Positions 42,301 through 50,368 are shown, counted from the first letter of the stretch. The stretch: 64,000 nucleotides of DNA from Synergistaceae bacterium DZ-S4 (GCA_025943965.1 JAPCWD010000006.1:1-64000), one strand, 5' to 3'. Notes: generated by a model from the letters alone, not told the origin. Made by a program: numbers and translations.

Positions 42301-43483
42301 TTTTTTCATCCTTTTCAAGCAGACCGATATACCTAACGATATCGCTGAAGTCTTTGTCCATAAGCCTTGAGAAAACCTTTTCTGCATCCCTGGGATAGAG
42401 ATCCCTGCCGCCGAGCCCGAAGAGGTACTCCTGCAGCGGCACCCTTTCGCTCAGTCCGTAGAGGGCCGACTTGACCTCGGCTGCCAGCGGGGCCGTACCG
42501 CCTATACTCGCACTTCTGTCGAGGACCGCGATCCCCTTCTTGCCCTTTGCCAGCTCCCTGATCCCTTTCGAAGGGAAGGGGCGGAAGAAGCGCACCCTCA
42601 GACATCCGGCCTTAACGCCCTTTTCCCGCATCTCATCGACGACATCCTTTACAACGCCGGTCGCGGAGGACATGATTACGATGAGGTAGTCGGCATCGTC
42701 GGCACGGTAGGCGTCTATCGCCGGATATTCTCTGCCCGTGTATTCCGCGAGCTCTTTAGTAAGCTCCCTGTAAACTTCAGGGACCCTGTTCATCCCCTCG
42801 ATCTGGTTCCTCTTGATCTCAAAATAATACTCCGACATCGTAAATGAGCCGTATGATACGGGGTTGTCAACGTCAAGGAGCGGGTATTTGGCTTTCCTCT
42901 CGCCTACGAACATTTTGACAGCCTCGTCAGAAAGCATTTCGACAGGCTCAAAGCAATGACTTGTAATAAAGCCGTCCTGGCATACGAATACAGGGGTGAG
43001 AACATCCTCGTGTTCCGCGAGTCTTACCGCCAGAAGGACCGAATCGTATACCTCCTGCGCATCTTCACAGTAGATCTGTATCCATCCCGAATCGCGCTCG
43101 GGCATGCTGTCTGAATGGTCACAGTGGATGTTTACGGGTGCTCCGAGGCTCCTGTTTACGAGTCCGAAGACTATCGGAGCACGGAATGCTGCCGCTATCG
43201 GAAAAATCTCGTGCATCAGCGCCACTCCGTTGGCGCTTGAGGCTGTCATGACCCTCGCACCGGATATTGATGCGCCGACGCATGCCGTTATCGCCGAATG
43301 CTCACTCTCGACCGCGACATACTCCGAATCGACCTTGCCGTTAGCCACGAACTCAGCGAACTTCACCGGGATCTCTGTCGAGGGTGTGATCGGATATGCT
43401 GCTACCACATCGGGGTTCACCTGTCTCATAGCTTCCGCAAAGGCAAGATTGCCGGAAGTCATCTCTTTTCTCTTATTTAACAT
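42287..43483 (-). CDS. 2-oxoacid:ferredoxin oxidoreductase, alpha subunit
   Basis: A 398-residue PorA-type subunit. It has VVAAYPITPSTEIP, the glutamate segment YVAVESEHSAITACVGASIS, ASSANGVALMHEIF, the domain II transketolase C-like segment IAVLDRSASIGGTAPLAAEV, and GGRDLYPRDAEKVF near the C-terminus. It forms the active-site half opposite the beta subunit. The start overlaps the delta gene by 11 bases. The order gamma-delta-alpha-beta is the one found in archaeal and Thermotoga pyruvate and branched-chain enzymes. Confidence 0.93.
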   Translation of the reverse strand: MLNKRKEMTSGNLAFAEAMRQVNPDVVAAYPITPSTEIPVKFAEFVANGKVDSEYVAVESEHSAITACVGASISGARVMTASSANGVALMHEIFPIAAAFRAPIVFGLVNRSLGAPVNIHCDHSDSMPERDSGWIQIYCEDAQEVYDSVLLAVRLAEHEDVLTPVFVCQDGFITSHCFEPVEMLSDEAVKMFVGERKAKYPLLDVDNPVSYGSFTMSEYYFEIKRNQIEGMNRVPEVYRELTKELAEYTGREYPAIDAYRADDADYLIVIMSSATGVVKDVVDEMREKGVKAGCLRVRFFRPFPSKGIRELAKGKKGIAVLDRSASIGGTAPLAAEVKSALYGLSERVPLQEYLFGLGGRDLYPRDAEKVFSRLMDKDFSDIVRYIGLLEKDEKNGGN

Positions 43484-43817
43484 GGTCTGCCACTCTCCCC
43501 GGATCTTCCCCGTGTTCCCTGCACTCGTTGCTGAAATCTGCTTCCTGATGCATTGATATTGCTCCTACGGGGCATACCTGGGCACATACCCCGCACCCCT
43601 TGCAGAAAAACATGTTTATTCCGTTCACTTTTCCTTCTCCGTTCGTCTCTATCGAGGCATCGGGACACTGCAGCCAGCATTTCAGGCATGATATGCACTT
43701 GTTCCGGTCAAGGACGGGGCGCATGCTCCTCCACAAACCTGTCTCGACATCCCTGGCTGACGCGCCCCATGATATCGTTCCGGGGGGGACGTCCTGCCAG
43801 CACTTCGGCTTGCTCAT
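43473..43817 (-). CDS. 2-oxoacid:ferredoxin oxidoreductase, delta (ferredoxin) subunit
   Basis: A 114-residue subunit with two [4Fe-4S] motifs: CISCLKCWLQCP and CKGCGVCAQVCP. They carry electrons from the ThDP centre towards free ferredoxin. The N-terminal ~35 residues (with GTISWGASARDVETGLWRSM) match the family's pre-ferredoxin segment. It overlaps the gamma gene by four bases and the alpha gene by 11. Confidence 0.95.
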   Translation of the reverse strand: MSKPKCWQDVPPGTISWGASARDVETGLWRSMRPVLDRNKCISCLKCWLQCPDASIETNGEGKVNGINMFFCKGCGVCAQVCPVGAISMHQEADFSNECREHGEDPGRVADHVK

Positions 43818-44398
43818 GCCAATACTGCCTCCTCGCGGCCGCGGAGGATAGCTCTGCGGTTGGCTTCAAGCACAGGGGCGGGAAGCTGCTTCATTTTTCT
43901 TGTAAAGTGGTCGGCAAAAGTTTCTGCTGAAACGTCTGTGAAGAGGTGTGAGAGTGCTCCGAGAAGAGGCGCGTTCGGTCTGTTCTGTCCCAGCTCCTCA
44001 AGCGTTATCTTCGTTGCGTCGACAACAAGGACCCTGGCATCCGACGAAAGGTTCATCCTACTGCGGAGCACCTGAGCGTCCTCCGGTGTGTTTACGACAT
44101 AGACGGCATCGGACACACAGCCCTCGCACGGGTTCGAGCTCACCACCATAGTGGGGTCGACTATGACGACTATGTTTGGATTTTCTACGCTGCAGCGGCG
44201 GCGGATGGGAGTATCCGACACCCTGTTGTACGCTCTCATCGGAGCGCCCTGACGTTCTGCACCGTACTCAGGAAACGCCTGAACATGCTTGCCCTCTTCA
44301 AAAAGGACCTCTGCGAGTATTGCCGACGCGCTCTTTGCGCCCTGTCCGCCGCGTCCATGCCATCTAACCTCAAGTGTTCTCTTCTTTCTGTTTTCCAT
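43814..44398 (-). CDS. 2-oxoacid:ferredoxin oxidoreductase, gamma subunit
   Basis: A 194-residue PorG-type subunit with the N-terminal Rossmann-like motif EVRWHGRGGQGAKSASAILA, then FPEYGAERQGAPMRAYNRVS, which is strongly conserved, and VENPNIVVIVDPTMV. It completes the active site near CoA. The ATG at 44398 has GGAGGAG 5 bases upstream; an upstream in-frame start at 44416 overlaps that site. It is the first structural gene after the leader-terminator region at 44465-44655. Confidence 0.95.
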   Translation of the reverse strand: MENRKKRTLEVRWHGRGGQGAKSASAILAEVLFEEGKHVQAFPEYGAERQGAPMRAYNRVSDTPIRRRCSVENPNIVVIVDPTMVVSSNPCEGCVSDAVYVVNTPEDAQVLRSRMNLSSDARVLVVDATKITLEELGQNRPNAPLLGALSHLFTDVSAETFADHFTRKMKQLPAPVLEANRRAILRGREEAVLA

Positions 44399-44464
44399 AA
44401 TTACTCCTCCATCCATTCTATGTTTAAAGATTTGTATTCCTCAAATCCTCTCGGAAGAAAAAAA

Positions 44465-44493
44465 ATGGAGCCCTTCAAAATGAAGGGCTCCAT
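44465..44493 (-). terminator. Attenuator terminator in the oxidoreductase operon leader
   Basis: ATGGAGCCCTTCA and TGAAGGGCTCCAT form a perfect 13-bp stem with a 3-base loop, followed on the minus strand by eight T (U in RNA). It lies after the Ile-rich leader ORF and about 70 bases before the gamma gene. The left arm's GGAGCC is complementary to GGCTCC inside the leader ORF, so an alternative antiterminator can form. Confidence 0.92.
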
Positions 44494-44515
44494 CCGTTCG
44501 CTTGGTAATACAGCG

Positions 44516-44593
44516 CTAAGCGCCGTTCCTGCGAGGAGGAGCCGCGTTGATAATTATAATAATGATGTTCTGCATCATTTTATTCGACAACAT
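44516..44593 (-). CDS. Ile-rich leader peptide (transcription attenuator)
   Basis: A 25-codon ORF translating as MLSNKMMQN, six Ile, then NAAPPRRNGA. The six consecutive Ile codons are ATC, ATT, ATT, ATA, ATT and ATC (44549-44566). GGAGG lies 7 bases before its ATG, a perfect spacing. It lies between a consensus promoter (44627-44655) and an intrinsic terminator (44465-44493). This is the layout of the ilv/leu/thr attenuators of other bacteria. When charged tRNA-Ile is scarce, ribosomes would stall on the Ile codons, GGCTCC (44537-44544 region) would pair with GGAGCC of the terminator, and the oxidoreductase genes would be read. Function inferred, not known. Confidence 0.88.
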   Translation of the reverse strand: MLSNKMMQNIIIIIINAAPPRRNGA

Positions 44594-44626
44594 CAAACTT
44601 CCTCCCTTTCGTGCAGATTGCTGGGT

Positions 44627-44655
44627 ATATTAACATCATTTTATAAACATGTCAA
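44627..44655 (-). promoter_or_regulatory. Promoter of the attenuated oxidoreductase operon (TTGACA-17-TAATAT)
   Basis: TTGACA at 44650-44655 and TAATAT at 44627-44632 on the minus strand with a 17-base spacer. The start would be near 44620, about 27 bases before the leader peptide ATG. Confidence 0.85.
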
Positions 44656-44739
44656 ACATTTTCTTTTTCCGGTCTCAAAAAGTAAGTAAAGTAAGTAAAG
44701 AGAGTTAAGTAAAGTTAAATACATCTGATGATACTGCTC

Positions 44740-44769
44740 TTGACAATTTTTAATCATCGTTCATAATAG
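44740..44769 (+). promoter_or_regulatory. Promoter for the helicase leader RNA
   Basis: TTGACA at 44740-44745 with CATAAT at 44762-44767 (spacer 16) or TAATAG at 44764-44769 (spacer 18). Divergent from the oxidoreductase promoter. The adjacent AAGTAAGTAAAG repeats at 44682-44717 form an A/T-rich, phased stretch between the two promoters. Confidence 0.75.
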
Positions 44770-44774
44770 CTTGG

Positions 44775-44839
44775 TTGTAGAAATCTTCTACATATGGGGC
44801 AACAAAAAGGGAGGCCCTTAAGGGAGCCTCACTTTTTTT
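44775..44839 (+). ncRNA. Small terminated leader RNA upstream of the helicase gene
   Basis: Downstream of the promoter the transcript would contain a perfect 7-bp hairpin (TGTAGAA at 44776-44782 with TTCTACA at 44786-44792). A second hairpin follows (GAGGC...GCCTC, 44811-44830), then seven T at 44833-44839, an intrinsic terminator. The helicase start is another 180 bases on and no second promoter is evident. So this is either an independent small RNA of about 65 bases or an attenuator controlling read-through into the helicase gene. The 44840-45019 part holds only the GCATCC/GGATGC hairpin near 44996 and the ribosome site. Confidence 0.6.
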
Positions 44840-45019
44840 GCCGATATCACAAGGCTTGGAAAAGCCATTTGCTGTTGCACGAAAACCTTTCCGCTATCGC
44901 GGCCTGTTCCGCTGGGGAGTTTTATGATCGCCTTACCTGAGTTGTGCCACACGTAGGGATTTCATGCAATGGCGCAGCAGAGCATCCTTTCTGGATGCAA
45001 CATGGGAGGTAATCATATA

Positions 45020-46834
45020 ATGACACAGGAAACAAAAAAATTCGCAGATTTCGATCTGCGGCCGGAACTTCTGCGCGCTCTGGAACGTAAGGGCTTCGAA
45101 ACACCGATGCCGGTCCAGGTCTGCGTACTGGAAGACGAGACGCTCATCGACAGCGACATAATCGTCCAGGCAAAGACGGGTTCGGGAAAGACCCTTGCCT
45201 TCGCACTTCCCCTGATCAATTCGATGGACCCAAAGACCAGGGAGCCGCAGATAATAGTCCTCTCGCCCACCCGTGAACTCGCACAGCAGACGGCCCGTGA
45301 ATTTGCATGGCTCGGATCGGAGTGCGGAGTAAGGGTGGCGACACTTGTCGGCGGCCTTGACATGGAGAGACAGATCCGCTCGCTCAGGGACGGGGCCAAC
45401 GTGGTAGTCGGAACACCCGGCAGGGTGCTCGACCATGTACGCAGGGGAACATTCAAGACATCATCGATCCACAGCATAGTGCTTGACGAGGGAGATCATA
45501 TGCTTGACATGGGCTTCCACGACGAAATGGAGGCTATCCTCCAGTCAATGGACAATGTCGAAAGGACATGGCTCTTCTCCGCGACGATGCCGCCCGAGGT
45601 GATGAGCCTCGCAAGACAGTACCTGAACGCACCAAAGAAGATCTCGCTCGTCACCGACATAACGTCCCACGAGGACATCAGCCAGAAAGCCTACATAATC
45701 CCCTCCCGGAGGAGGTTTGAAGGGCTTACCAACGTCCTGATATGGGAAGCTCCGAGCAGAGCGCTTCTCTTCTGCGGCACCAGGGCGGAGACTCAGGACA
45801 TCGCGGACAAACTTTGCGACATAGGCTTCAAAGCCACACCCATCCACGGTGATATGAGCCAGCGGGAGAGAAACTCGGCTCTTGGAGCTCTTCGAGGAGG
45901 CCGTGTCAATATTCTCGTAGCAACTGACGTAGCTGCAAGGGGCCTCGACATCGATGCCGTAAGCCACGTCATCCAGTTCGGTCTGCCCCAGAACCTTGAG
46001 TCCTTTGTTCACAGGAGCGGAAGGACGGGGCGGGCCGGACATGAGGGAAGCAATATGCTCCTGCTCACAGCACGCGAGGCAAAACAGTTCAGATTCATGG
46101 CTTCCAATGCCGGATCGAAAATGAAGATGGAATGGATACCGGCACCTGACGCTCTCGAGATAGAGGGACAGGCCAGGATCCGTTTTGAGAAGACACTCCT
46201 CGAACATGCCCTCGAATCGGACGAATTCCAGTCATGGGCTGAGGAACTCCTTACCCGTGACGAAGCCATGATGCTCGTCTCAGGGCTGCTTGCCAAGGCA
46301 TACGGGGACCAACCTGCCGGATATTCGATCAGGACTGACGTAGAGGCTGAGATGAACAGGGAAAAGTCAAGGAACGACAAAGGCCGCCAGGGAACAAGCG
46401 CCTCATCCGGCAGAACTTCGGACGGCAGGAAAGACAGGAGCGCAAGGCCCGTTATGGGAGGAGGACTTATGGTACAGTTCTCTGAAGGCCGCGACGACGG
46501 ATGGGAAGTAGGAGCACTTCTCGGACTCATGTGCCGCTGCATAGGGGTCGGAAGGGAAGACGTAGGCAACATTAAGCTGCGCGACAACAGTGCATCGATC
46601 GAACTTTCAGCAAAAGGCGCCGCTCTTTTTGAAGCAAGGAAGGAGCGGCTCGAGAGGGAAGGGCTCAACGTTACTTCTGTCAGGAAGATAGAGCCCCGTC
46701 CCCATGATCAGCCCGACCACAGGGACGGCGGCAAGGGCAGGCCAGAAAGCAGGGCACCCCACCGCGACCGCAGGCCTTCCGGCACCAGGGAAAGAGATAC
46801 CGACCGTCCTAAGAGAAGGCGCATAGTCAAATAA
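45020..46834 (+). CDS. DEAD-box-type ATP-dependent RNA helicase with DbpA RNA-binding domain
   Basis: A 604-residue helicase. Motifs are Q (FADFDLRPELLRALERKGF), I AKTGSGKT, Ia PTRELAQQ, Ib TPGR, II DEGD (residues 156-159) instead of DEAD, III SAT, V ATDVAARGLDI and VI HRSGRTGRAG. The C-terminus has a DbpA-type RNA-binding domain (GRDDGWEVGALLGLMCRCIG to VRKIEPR), followed by a basic, R/D-rich tail of about 50 residues. Such proteins remodel rRNA and mRNA, often in ribosome assembly or cold adaptation. The ATG is at 45020 with GGGAGG 10 bases upstream; earlier in-frame starts lack a site. Preceded by a small terminated leader. Confidence 0.95.
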   Translation: MTQETKKFADFDLRPELLRALERKGFETPMPVQVCVLEDETLIDSDIIVQAKTGSGKTLAFALPLINSMDPKTREPQIIVLSPTRELAQQTAREFAWLGSECGVRVATLVGGLDMERQIRSLRDGANVVVGTPGRVLDHVRRGTFKTSSIHSIVLDEGDHMLDMGFHDEMEAILQSMDNVERTWLFSATMPPEVMSLARQYLNAPKKISLVTDITSHEDISQKAYIIPSRRRFEGLTNVLIWEAPSRALLFCGTRAETQDIADKLCDIGFKATPIHGDMSQRERNSALGALRGGRVNILVATDVAARGLDIDAVSHVIQFGLPQNLESFVHRSGRTGRAGHEGSNMLLLTAREAKQFRFMASNAGSKMKMEWIPAPDALEIEGQARIRFEKTLLEHALESDEFQSWAEELLTRDEAMMLVSGLLAKAYGDQPAGYSIRTDVEAEMNREKSRNDKGRQGTSASSGRTSDGRKDRSARPVMGGGLMVQFSEGRDDGWEVGALLGLMCRCIGVGREDVGNIKLRDNSASIELSAKGAALFEARKERLEREGLNVTSVRKIEPRPHDQPDHRDGGKGRPESRAPHRDRRPSGTRERDTDRPKRRRIVK

Positions 46835-46860
46835 AAGTGATCTGCCAATAGGATCAAAAG

Positions 46861-46899
46861 TTGCCCGCCCAAAACCCTCAACGAGTATTCGGCGGGCAA
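46861..46899 (+). terminator. Terminator of the RNA helicase gene
   Basis: TTGCCCGCC and GGCGGGCAA pair around a 21-base loop, followed by TTTTATTTTTT. Confidence 0.85.
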
Positions 46900-46982
46900 T
46901 TTTATTTTTTATATGCTATACTTTCACATCATCAAATATATTTTAAATGACTTGTATTTGTAAGTATAGAGGAGGTATTTCG

Positions 46983-48005
46983 ATGATACACAACATAGCG
47001 TTGGCAGGATGCGGCAACGTAGGGACCGCGCTCCTTGAGATCCTGCGTGAAAAACGTACAGAACTGTCGGAAAAATATGGATTTAATTTCAGAGTTACGC
47101 TGATAACCGACCTCATGAAGGGTACTGTCCTCGACCCCGAAGGGCTTGACCTGGAAAAAGTCGTCGGAAGCCTTAAGGAGGGGAAGGGACTCGCTTCATT
47201 CCCAAAAGGACAGGGCACTTTCGGAGAACTGCTCGAGAAGTCGCGCGCAACAATGCTGGCGGAAGCCACCCCGACAGATCTGAAGACAGGAGAGCCCGGT
47301 CTGTCCCACATCAGGGCAGCCCTCTCAAGAGGAATACATGTCACGACCACCAACAAGGGCCCAGTGTCGGTAGCTTTTGATGAACTCAGCACACTCGCAA
47401 AGAGCTGCGGTGCAAAATTCAGGTACGAGGGGGTCGTGATGAGCGGAACACCGCTCCTCCAGATGCTCCGTTCGGGAATGGCCGGATGTACCGTTTTGAA
47501 ACTCGAAGGAATATTAAACGGGACTACCAACTTTATACTGACGAAAATGAGCGACGAAGGTTCATCATACGCTGAAGCCCTTGAGGAGGCAACTTCCCTG
47601 GGCTATGCCGAATCTGATCCCTCAGGTGACGTACAGGGCTGGGACGCAGCCGGCAAGGTCTCCATCCTTGCAAAGATCATCTTCGGCAAGGACATCCCTG
47701 TATCAGAGGTGGAAAGGCAGGGAATAACCTGCGTCACCCCGGAAAAGATCAAAGAGGCATTTGACAGCGGCTACGCAGTAAAACTGATCGCCGGACTGAA
47801 CTGGGTAAACGGGATGCTTTACGCATATGTGACACCAAAGGAGATCCCGTTTTCACATCCTCTTGCTTCCATCAAGGGAGCAACGAACGCCGTTTCGATC
47901 ACTAGCGACAACCTGGGAGAGGTGACCCTCATCGGGCCGGGTGCGGGAAGGCGTGAGACCGGACAGGCGCTTCTCGTCGACCTGATCGCGATGTGCAGGG
48001 ACTGA
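46983..48005 (+). CDS. hom: Homoserine dehydrogenase
   Basis: A 340-residue NAD(P)-dependent enzyme reducing aspartate semialdehyde to homoserine, the branch to threonine, methionine and isoleucine. It has the Rossmann loop LAGCGNVGTALLEIL, the segment GIHVTTTNKGPVSV, the catalytic region KLEGILNGTTNFILTKM, then EATSLGYAESDPSGDVQGWDAAGKV. It lacks the C-terminal ACT domain (about 90 residues) found in many homologues, so it may not be feedback-inhibited through ACT. The ATG at 46983 has GGAGG 7 bases upstream. Single gene between two terminators. Confidence 0.95.
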   Translation: MIHNIALAGCGNVGTALLEILREKRTELSEKYGFNFRVTLITDLMKGTVLDPEGLDLEKVVGSLKEGKGLASFPKGQGTFGELLEKSRATMLAEATPTDLKTGEPGLSHIRAALSRGIHVTTTNKGPVSVAFDELSTLAKSCGAKFRYEGVVMSGTPLLQMLRSGMAGCTVLKLEGILNGTTNFILTKMSDEGSSYAEALEEATSLGYAESDPSGDVQGWDAAGKVSILAKIIFGKDIPVSEVERQGITCVTPEKIKEAFDSGYAVKLIAGLNWVNGMLYAYVTPKEIPFSHPLASIKGATNAVSITSDNLGEVTLIGPGAGRRETGQALLVDLIAMCRD

Positions 48006-48047
48006 GCAGGACACACAAGCGTACCAGAGCATAAAAAGTATGGAATA

Positions 48048-48080
48048 AAAGAGAGGGCCCGTATGAGGAGCCCTCTCTTT
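48048..48080. terminator. Bidirectional terminator between hom and the AGCS gene
   Basis: AAAGAGAGGGC and GCCCTCTCTTT form an 11-bp stem with an 11-base loop. Short A and T runs on both sides suit the convergent genes. Confidence 0.88.
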
Positions 48081-48109
48081 CTATTGTTCTGATGATAATT
48101 ATTGAAACG

Positions 48110-49486
48110 TTACTTCCTAAGTTCACCCGATTTGATCTTTGCGTCAAAATCGGCAGTGAGCCGTCTCAGCTCCTTCGTGAGCAGAAGGAGTCCGATAAGG
48201 TTGGGGATGGCCATAAGTCCGTTGAGCGTATCAGAGAGATCCCACAGGTTTGTGAGTATCCCTGCTCCGCCCCATCCGCCGAGAACTACGAGGACTATCC
48301 AGGCAATTTTAAACGGCTTGATCATTCCGGGACCGCACAGATAGACAAGCGCGGTCTCTCCGTACCAGTACCATCCGAGTATCGTTGAGAAGGCAAACAG
48401 AGAGAGCCCCAGCGAAAGTATAACCGTGCCAGCTCCTCCGAGGGTAATTGAGAAAGCGGAGAGGGAGAGCTGGGCTCCGGTCAGTTCGGGCTGACTGGTC
48501 AGAACGCCCGTCGTAAGTATCGATGTCGCTGTAAGTGTGCATATAACTATAGTATCCATGAAAACTTCGAAGAGACCGTAGAGTCCCTGGCGCACGGGAT
48601 GGTCTACTTTAGCAGTGCAGTGGACCATAGGAGCAGAGCCAAGGCCTGCCTCATTTGAAAAGACTCCGCGTGCTATACCGCGTGTGATCGCCGTCTTGAC
48701 TGCCCAACCGGATATCGCTCCCGGGAGAGCCATCGGGTCTCCGAAAGCTCCCTGGAAAGCCATTGATATTGCTGCGGGGATCGCATCCATATGTTGGAAA
48801 ATAACGGCAAATGCGCCGATTATGTAGAAGATGGCCATGAAGGGAACGAGGTAGACCGTAACAGTCGCGATACTTGTAAGTCCGCCCCATACGACAAGGC
48901 CGGTGAGTATTGCCAGGGCGATCGCAGTGTATATATGCGGGATGCCGAATGCCATAGAAATTCCTTCGGCTGTCGAGTTGGCCTGGACCATGTTTCCTAT
49001 GCCGAAGGAGGCAAGGAACGCGAAGAGGGCGAAGAGTACTGCAAGCCACTTCATTCCAAGTCCCTTCTCAAGGATGTACATCGTGCCGCCCCTGAACTGT
49101 CCCTCTTCATCCTTTTCACGGAACCTGACCGCCAGCGTAACTTCACAGAATTTCGTCGTCATGCCGAATATAGCGGATATAAGCATCCATACAAGAGCTC
49201 CGGGGCCTCCGAGGTGGAGCGCCGTAGCGACGCCTGCGATGTTACCGGTCCCCACTGTTGCGGCAAGTGCGGTAGCCATTGCGGCAAAAGATGAGATGCT
49301 TCCTTCCTCAGAGCTCTTTTCCCTGAGCCTGCCGAAGACTTCTCTGATCATGAGACCAAAATATCTTACCTGGGGAAAACCAAGAACCAAAGTGAACCAG
49401 ACGCCCGTACCTACCAAGAGGGTGAGCATCCATGGGCCCCAGACGATCCCATTGATCACACCGTTGATTTTCCATATAGCTTCCAC
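48110..49486 (-). CDS. Sodium/alanine symporter (AGCS family)
   Basis: A 458-residue transporter with about 10-11 hydrophobic helices. AGCS signatures are GTGNIAGVATALHLGGPGAL near residue 80-100, the segment GIARGVFSNEAGLGSAPM and FSTILGWYWYGETALVYL. It takes up alanine or glycine with Na+ or H+. The start is GTG at 49486 with GGGGG 8 bases upstream; a longer reading to 49555 adds no conserved residues. Long untranslated upstream region (see next entry). Confidence 0.93.
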   Translation of the reverse strand: MEAIWKINGVINGIVWGPWMLTLLVGTGVWFTLVLGFPQVRYFGLMIREVFGRLREKSSEEGSISSFAAMATALAATVGTGNIAGVATALHLGGPGALVWMLISAIFGMTTKFCEVTLAVRFREKDEEGQFRGGTMYILEKGLGMKWLAVLFALFAFLASFGIGNMVQANSTAEGISMAFGIPHIYTAIALAILTGLVVWGGLTSIATVTVYLVPFMAIFYIIGAFAVIFQHMDAIPAAISMAFQGAFGDPMALPGAISGWAVKTAITRGIARGVFSNEAGLGSAPMVHCTAKVDHPVRQGLYGLFEVFMDTIVICTLTATSILTTGVLTSQPELTGAQLSLSAFSITLGGAGTVILSLGLSLFAFSTILGWYWYGETALVYLCGPGMIKPFKIAWIVLVVLGGWGGAGILTNLWDLSDTLNGLMAIPNLIGLLLLTKELRRLTADFDAKIKSGELRK

Positions 49487-49920
49487 AAAAAATTCCCCCT
49501 TAAAATTAAAATAATAAAGCGATAAAATGGAGACACCGCCCCATGCTCCTTTCACAGATTATCACGCTGCATTATATTTGTCTACGATTTTATATAATCT
49601 TAATCAATTGTTAATGCAGCCTGAAGCACTGAAAAAGAGAGTCCGCCTATCCTAAGTTTAAGCAGGTTCCAGTTTTGCTTTCATTTTGATCTTTATCCTC
49701 CGGCCACTCACCTCCTAATATCGTTCTCTTAATTGTTCGGCAATATTGACAGAAACAACATACCGAATTTTCTAAATTTTACAAATAAACATTCAATAAG
49801 ACAAGATGTTAATTTTCATTTTTAACAAAATGTACGGACATGTTTTTAAAATGCGGCTGAGCAATGGCTGAGCATCGCGAGCGGTTGCTGAGCAGTCGTA
49901 AGTGCAGGCGGAAACTGCAT
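49487..49920 (-). other. Upstream region of the AGCS gene
   Basis: 434 bases without a credible gene. TATAAT occurs on the minus strand at 49571-49576, and TTGATT/TAGACA at 49602-49607/49579-49584 could be a promoter; neither is compelling. I looked for a glycine riboswitch, common before AGCS genes, and did not find its core motifs. CTGAGCA occurs three times between 49857 and 49893, just before the hairpin array. Confidence 0.4.
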
Positions 49921-50161
49921 CGCGGAGAATTTGTCCGAAGACCTATCGGGCGGAGAATTTGCGGCGTTTAACGCCGCGGAGAATTTGCTCGCTTCGCATC
50001 GCGGAGAATTTGCCTGACTCCGTCAGGCGGAGAATTCAAGATTTATGGTTTGAGGGCAAATTCACCGCTGAATGGTTCATTCAGCAAATTCTCCAGCGAT
50101 GGACTACGCGAATTCTCCGCAGCCGAAGGCTGTAAATTCTCCGGCGGACGACTCAGCCGCC
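49921..50161. repeat. Hairpin-repeat array 1 (linker GGAGAATTTG / CAAATTCTCC)
   Basis: Nine short linkers at 24-28-base steps alternate with different self-complementary spacers. Forward linkers GGAGAATTTG start at 49924, 49952, 49978, 50003 and 50029 (last one shortened). Reverse linkers CAAATTC(T/A)CC start at 50057, 50085, 50109 and 50133. Spacers form hairpins with unrelated stems, e.g. CGGCGTT/AACGCCG, CCTGAC/GTCAGG, GCTGAATG/CATTCAGC, CAGCC/GGCTG and GGCGG/CCGCC. The array changes orientation at about 50040, so the whole unit is also an imperfect inverted repeat. It ends in CCGCCAGCCT. No protein is encoded. Confidence 0.85.
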
Positions 50162-50368
50162 AGCCTTCCAAGCTAGCGCTACGAGATGCCGCAATTGGAG
50201 CAGATCGGAGATGATAGCGACGCAGGTTTTAAGGTTTTAGCGGTTGTTTACACCAAACGCAATTGAGATTTAGAGCGAGTGATAACGACGCAACATGAAA
50301 AAATTCAAACTAAGACGTATATGAATACGTCGACGTGAAGGATTTTGAGTGTTGCTAAGTTAGCGCCG
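50162..50368. other. Spacer with further hairpins beside array 1
   Basis: No gene. GACGTAT/ATACGTC (50314-50331) is a perfect 7-bp hairpin followed by GACGTGAAG, reminiscent of the GTGAAGC linkers at 54.2 kb. Related GCGACGCA / ACGACGCA motifs occur at 50218 and 50285. Function unknown. Confidence 0.45.

Noticed and set aside
49660-49715. Short leader ORF on the minus strand before the AGCS gene (GTG or ATG, 8-17 codons)
   Set aside because: Ribosome-site spacing is wrong (0 or 12 bases), there is no codon run and no terminator downstream.
49600-49760. Glycine riboswitch before the AGCS symporter
   Set aside because: The tandem conserved cores of glycine riboswitches could not be matched on the minus strand.
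49921-50161. CRISPR array
   Set aside because: The conserved part is only 8-10 bases, spacers are self-complementary hairpins of 14-18 bases, the linker inverts midway, and no cas gene is present.
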